NCBI GenBank assembly: GCA_003586115.2
Contig: QVOM02000034.1
Location: 115,136,315 to 115,200,314, forward strand
Direction of reading: 5' to 3'
Length of the DNA: 64,000 bases
Source: Salvator merianae
Taxonomy: Eukaryota; Chordata; Lepidosauria; Squamata; Teiidae
Position 1 is the first letter of the stretch; every line of letters starts with the position of its first letter. The position numbers were made by a program, and so were the translations under genes. A model generated the notes under the pieces. The model worked only from the letters and a program-made list of their open reading frames with translations, was not told where the DNA came from and did no database searches. Positions 59,200 through 64,000 of this stretch are shown here, piece by piece.

Positions 59200-59600
59200 C
59201 ATAGGCTGCTTCTGCACTGCAGAAGCTGATCTTGGCCAAGATCACTCAATCTGGGTCAAGACAGGTGTGGTGAATGGCATCCCCTCAGCCACAGTCTGGC
59301 CTGGCCTAATTCTAGAAGCCAGGAATGAAAGTTCCACAGCCTCTGACGTTGCAGGCCAGGAAGATTACAGTGATGCATGGAAAATGGGCCATTTCTAGGA
59401 AATCAATGAAATGGCACAGCCTCCACATGCCACTTGGACTGGCCCTCCATAGGGAAAGCTTGGAAGACAGCTGGACTGGTCTATTGCAGAGAATGTTCAG
59501 GAGACAACTTTGAAACAGTCCCCCATCAGTGTGCTCCCTGGTGCCATTTTGGTTCCAGGGAACAGATCAGCCACTGACACTGCCAGCCGAGCCCCACCTT
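59200..59600. repeat. Repeat-like block related to 2790-3330 and 62640-63180
   Basis: Left part GGCTGCTTCTGCACTGCAG. It shares TTTGAAACAGTC and GGTGCCATTTTGGTTCCAGG with 2790-3330, and 'CTGGCCTGGCCTAATTCTAGAAGCCAGGAATGAAAGTTCC' parallels a similar run near 62765-62800. Ends are not resolved. Confidence 0.5.
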
Positions 59601-62336
59601 ATTTCATTTACTCAAATTGATCGGACTGACTGGTGAATCAGCATTGAAGAGTATACTGCTTGCTTTTTAAGATCAGTAGACTGGCTTAGCAACTGTAGAT
59701 CAAATTGTGTGACACACAAATCTGTATCAGACTGCATTTATAAGTAGCATAAAATGTGACTTAAAAGCAGAGACAAAGCACCTCTGAGGTACTTTCTCTT
59801 AGGTCACTTTTACATGGCATGGACTACCTCATGCTGTGCTCTTCTGGGCTAGGTAGTCTGGCCCATGCTGAGCCAGACTAACCCTAGCATGAACTAAGGG
59901 CCATCTTTACAACAGACAGCCTGTGCTATTCCAGCCAAGGTAACTAGTTCTGAAGCTCCCAAAATTGGTTTGAGGAGTGTTGGTGTTGGTGGTACAGCCA
60001 GTTGCAGCCTCCATACTAACCAGCCAGTCTCTCCATTTGGCTCATGTCATCAAGGAGACAGGGTGATATTACAGAAGGAAATCCCACTCTCTCCTCAGTG
60101 CAGTCTGCCCCTACCACATGCTTGCACCAGGGATTCAGAATGGGACGACTTAAGGATGTCTTGCCCTGGGAGTGATCCTCTGCCCCCTTCAGAGCAACCT
60201 CCATGGACATCTGGATGTTGCCAAAGTCCATGCCAAACTAGCTGCCTGCTATGTTTAAATGAGTAGTTCCTTCTTGGCTAGGTGAATTTAGTCTGACGAA
60301 TAGGCCTCAAGGCATAGAATTTAATGTGAGTAGTGGCTACAATCAAAGTATAATTTGAAGAGGAAAAGGCTATACAAAGCATATTTAATAAGGATCCGAA
60401 AGATTTAATTAGCCAGCTACCTTTTTCTAAAATGTAAACTCTGTGGTATGTTGCTGCTATTAGTCCTTTGATTGCAGTGAGGCTGGTCTTTACAGTATGA
60501 ACTTTAATCTTTGCGGATCTGCCATGAAATGCTGACAGTTAGAAACCCACTGCAGAAAATGTTAATAGACTGCTACATTTTTTTTTTTCAAATATCACTG
60601 CTGCATTCTCAGTAGGAATGTAAGTCAAAGCAACTTTCTTTTTAGAATGACCATAACAGATGGTGAGAAGATATAGAAGTTTTTCTGAGATCCAAGGTAA
60701 CAAAAATGTCAGCAGCTAGTCTTTGAATGTATGGATAAGTGGCTAGTTTCACTCAGGTTCCAGCTACACTTAGGGTGCGATCATACACAGTTAGTCACTG
60801 TCTGGGTGACTTTCAGTCTGAACTGACAGATATTAATTGTCAGCATGTAGCTTCTTCAGTCTCAAAGCCTTGGGCAGGAAACCTGCTTAAGCAGCAGGTG
60901 GAGTGAGATGCTGAACGAAGAGAAGGGGATATTTACCCAGCTTCAGAATTCTGCTTCTAGAGAGTGGAGCAGGATGTCCACTCCAGGGATTGCTACTATG
61001 GAAGGGATGACAGCCACCCAGCCTGTGCAGATCTAATCCCAAATGGATCCCAGGACATGCAGCCAAACCTGAGACAATGTGTTTCTCAGCACCTTCCTGC
61101 ACCTGAGCACTTCTCAGGACGAAGCTGACAGACCAACTTTCAAATCAACGTGGGGATGGATAAAGGCTTCTATCTGGCCAGAGATAGTGAGAGAGAATGA
61201 CTCAATAGATCTATGAACACAAGCACTTGGAATTTATTTTTCCTTGCTCCCTTTCTCATTAAGAGACAATGGTGTAATTTAGGATAGACAGTGGGAAGGG
61301 TTGGGGGAGAGATAAATAAAGGTTAAAGCTCCCCTCTTCACTATAGACCCATATCCTGGCTCACTACAGCTGTATGTTCATGCAGTAAAAAAGAAAAAGA
61401 AAAAAAACCTTTCTGATAGCATCTTGGCAATTAGGAGCAGTCCTAAAGCCAGGAATTCACAGGTGTACTACTAATTTTATGCCCAGAAATCTGAATGTTC
61501 GGTTTTCCATAAATCTAGAAAGAACAAGCAAGTGGTAGGAAATGTAGCCTTCCATAGAATGGAAACTGTTGCTCTGTTTTACCAATCAGGAAAGAGAAAA
61601 GTGGGCAAACTACTGTCCAACTAATGAATAGTAACCATGTGCCCTGATTTGGAGCTCAATGAAGGCTGAAATGTGGCAAAATAAGGCAGGTTCTCAGCCG
61701 CCTCATACATGATCAACTATTTGGAAGGCACTTTTTTGTGCATCTGATGATAGGATGAATTTTCTGAAAGGGATAACTTGAAAAAGCCCTTTCTGATCAC
61801 AGCCTTAAGAATCTGAGAGGCCATTTTCCTCCCAGATTATCTAATTCAAAGTTGATGTGTCATTGTTTTTTGAAAAGTGGATAAAATCCAGTTGTAAAAT
61901 ATGAATTAAAGCTTTTGGTGTCTTACTCAAACATTTTTTAGGAAGTTGGAACTTGAGTGAAAACCAAAGACAAAAAAAGAAGAACAAAAAGAATCCAATG
62001 ACTTACAAAAAGGGATGACCATTTTCATTGTCTTGCCTGGAAGCGGGAGGAAATAGAATGAGTTAAGATGGTAAACACAATGTGTATGCTGGAAAAAGAA
62101 GAGAGAAAGGAGAGCTTGAGGGGGGTTACAACTATAAATGTAAACAAGGAAGAGGAACAAGCAATTTTCTTGCTTCAGGGATATTATGTGCAGATGGGCC
62201 CTCAGTCATAAAATATAGAGATGAAGTGGAATATTGGGTTTCACTTTTTATCACAAAATTTGCCTGCTTGAAAGGATGATTAGAAAACAAATCTATTCAA
62301 CTTCTTTTTCTGTTCTCAGGTTTTTTAGTGACAGAA

Positions 62337-62515
62337 GCCCTTTCTGCACTTGACCCTATTCCAGATTATATCTTGGAATAGGGATCTGCCATCTGCATGC
62401 TACTATGAACTGTGGCAGGACCCACCTGGGGTCTGCTATAATCTGCACTAGCATGGGGATAGCAAGTCCCTGTTCTGGGATATAGTCCAGAATAAAGCCA
62501 AGTGCAGAAAGGGCC
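62337..62515. mobile_element. Palindromic MITE family A, copy 5 (179 bp)
   Basis: The left end is GCCCTTTCTGCACTTGACC and the right end is GCCAAGTGCAGAAAGGGCC. One terminal G is missing on the left. Flanks GAA and AAA differ at one base. The interior matches copies 3 and 4. Confidence 0.88.
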
Positions 62516-62639
62516 AAAGACGCAGCTATTCTGCACTCATGAAGTACCTTGAGCTTCAACTTGTTGCAGAGTTTTAAAACTTAGATCAGTCTGATGGGCA
62601 ATGGGAATATCGTCTCCTCTGTGTTAACGCTCTGGCTAT

Positions 62640-63180
62640 TTCCGCATAACACGCATTATCCTATGCTGGCCTGGGTTGATTCTGGGCTGGATCAAGTGAC
62701 ATGGTCCAGGTTTGGCCAGGTGGCCAGTGACCCATGTCAGGGACCATCCACATTGCAGACAGCCCATCCTGGTCTAGTTTTGGAGGCTAGGAATAAAAGT
62801 TCCCAGGCTCTGAAGCTGCCAGCTGAGCTGTTTAACCATGCGCACAGAAGGAGCCCACTTTGGGAGCTGCTTCCTGGTGCTTGGTGAAATGGCACCAGGC
62901 TTCTCAGCCTTGGTAGACTAAATCAGCCATTTGTATGCCATCCACATGTGCTGGATGCTGCATGTGCTGGAACACTGCATGGACTACTTACAAGCAGTCT
63001 GCCATTGAGAGCCCGGTCCAGTGCCTTGTCCCATGCAGATGCAGCATTCTACTGTGCATGGCCTCCCAGGAGACTTGTCCACAATGTGGAATGAGATGCT
63101 CCTGTGGAGATGCTGGGCCAGTCTACTGGACAAGTGCAAACACACCCTTTGTATTCAACACCATCACAGCAATGTGAATG
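62640..63180. repeat. Repeat-like block related to 59200-59600
   Basis: It has a GC-rich interior with GGTCTAGTTTTGGAGGCTAGGAATAAAAGTTCC and GGAGCTGCTTCCTGGTGC boxes. Overlapping open frames on the + strand are chance. Confidence 0.45.
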
Positions 63181-64000
63181 ACTTCATATTTATATTACAA
63201 TATTTCTACTATTAATACCAAAATCCTGGAAACTTGAAAAAAATGTTTGGGAGATTCAACTGAGTCACAAACTGAGGATCTACAAAAACATCTGAAGGGA
63301 ATCTTTCGAAGAAAAAAAGAATAGGATTCAAGCTCAGTGCTATAGGTTGTGGTGACTTTGTGGGAAAAGCTGTTTCACTTCAACACAAGCTACTCCAGCT
63401 AATCCACTGGCAGGTGGCAGTTCCTTCAAAACTGCTTAGTGTGACAAGGAAGAAAATGTGTCTAGGATTAAAAGTGGATAAGGCACCCCTTTTTTTGCTT
63501 CAATCCATTTCCCTGTTGAAGCAGCATACCTATTATTTGACCAAGGAAAAATAGTGGCTGAATGATAAAGTCAGCCTTTGACTGCAACATGAAGCAGTGA
63601 CTTGAATGTGCGAATGAATCTGTCTACTTACGACCTTGAATAAAATATTTTTAATGCTTATGCGAATGGGCCATTTAGACGTAATACCACAAAGACAGAT
63701 AGAATAGCGTCGTGCAGTTATATGCAATTCTGTTCAATGGATATTAGTCATCCAATCACTCTTACTGCAAACAGGCCAAGATGGCAAGAATTTGGCCATA
63801 CACTCACAGGAGTGAAAACTGATTTAATGGCACATAGTAATAACAGCAACATGGAATGTTAAATCAGTCTAGAAATTCACCAAATACAAACTTGCTGGAA
63901 ATATCTCTCTTAGCAATCGTATTCTGCACTTGTTTCTTCTGTTGCTATTTACAATCATTTCCAAGACTTGAAATCTCATCAGATTTGCTTTATGGTTTAT

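Larger units (their letters stand above)
35946..64000 (+). other. NTNG1: NTNG1 intron sequence downstream of last visible exon
   Basis: The region starts GTAAGT. No EGF-like or GPI-signal exon of NTNG1 was found in the remaining 28 kb, so the intron probably continues past the window. It holds BovB (36508-36823), family C blocks (37067, 38021, 43540, 53311), LINEs (39390, 57721), SINE scraps (42296, 46560, 57060), family A and B elements and hAT-like scraps, each listed separately. Spans with nothing recognised include about 38530-39380, 40390-42290, 44740-45700, 46720-48300, 48740-50030, 50220-51950, 54430-57050 and 60270-62330. The AT-rich stretch near 54600-56100 is notably repeat-poor. 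Confidence 0.7.

Noticed and set aside
1..64000. A novel multi-gene or defence-type system
   Set aside because: The window contains one vertebrate gene with four exons and otherwise intronic repeats. Nothing supports an undescribed gene system.

Overview
The window is nuclear DNA from a vertebrate, most likely a squamate reptile. Two things point there. It carries protein-coding exons of the vertebrate gene netrin-G1 (NTNG1). The introns around them hold BovB (RTE-type) LINE fragments, L2/CR1-type LINE 3' ends with AAAT-rich tails, tRNA-derived SINE pieces and many short non-autonomous DNA transposons, a mix typical of lizards and snakes. Species cannot be settled from the sequence. There is no prokaryotic content: no operons, CRISPR arrays, rRNA or functional tRNA genes.

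The only gene supported is NTNG1 on the + strand, present as four internal exons, each in phase 1 at both ends. Two short cassettes come first (10216-10281, 66 bp; 13027-13086, 60 bp) and encode a cysteine-free, Ser/Pro/Val-rich linker. They are followed by two laminin-type EGF (LE) exons with eight cysteines each (23369-23536, 168 bp; 35808-35945, 138 bp). All four are multiples of three, so any of them can be skipped without shifting frame, which is how the protein can exist in forms with or without the linker and the LE modules. I did not find the upstream exons (signal peptide, laminin N-terminal domain, first LE module) or the final exon (EGF-like module and GPI signal). They should lie outside the window.

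The remaining ~99% is intron. Its structure comes from repeats: BovB at 1-375 and 36508-36823; L2/CR1-type LINEs at about 39390-40386 and 57721-58260; a palindromic ~180 bp MITE family flanked by 3-bp target duplications (five copies); a second family with GGGCCTGTTNNCACTT-like ends (four copies); longer ~400-550 bp non-autonomous elements; a GC-rich hAT-type palindrome with an 8-bp target duplication at 27553-27754; and several microsatellites. One element (52236-52843) carries a younger MITE (52611-52790) inside it.

I saw no new multi-gene system. The points most worth following are the NTNG1 cassette exons and the terminal-repeat transposon families.
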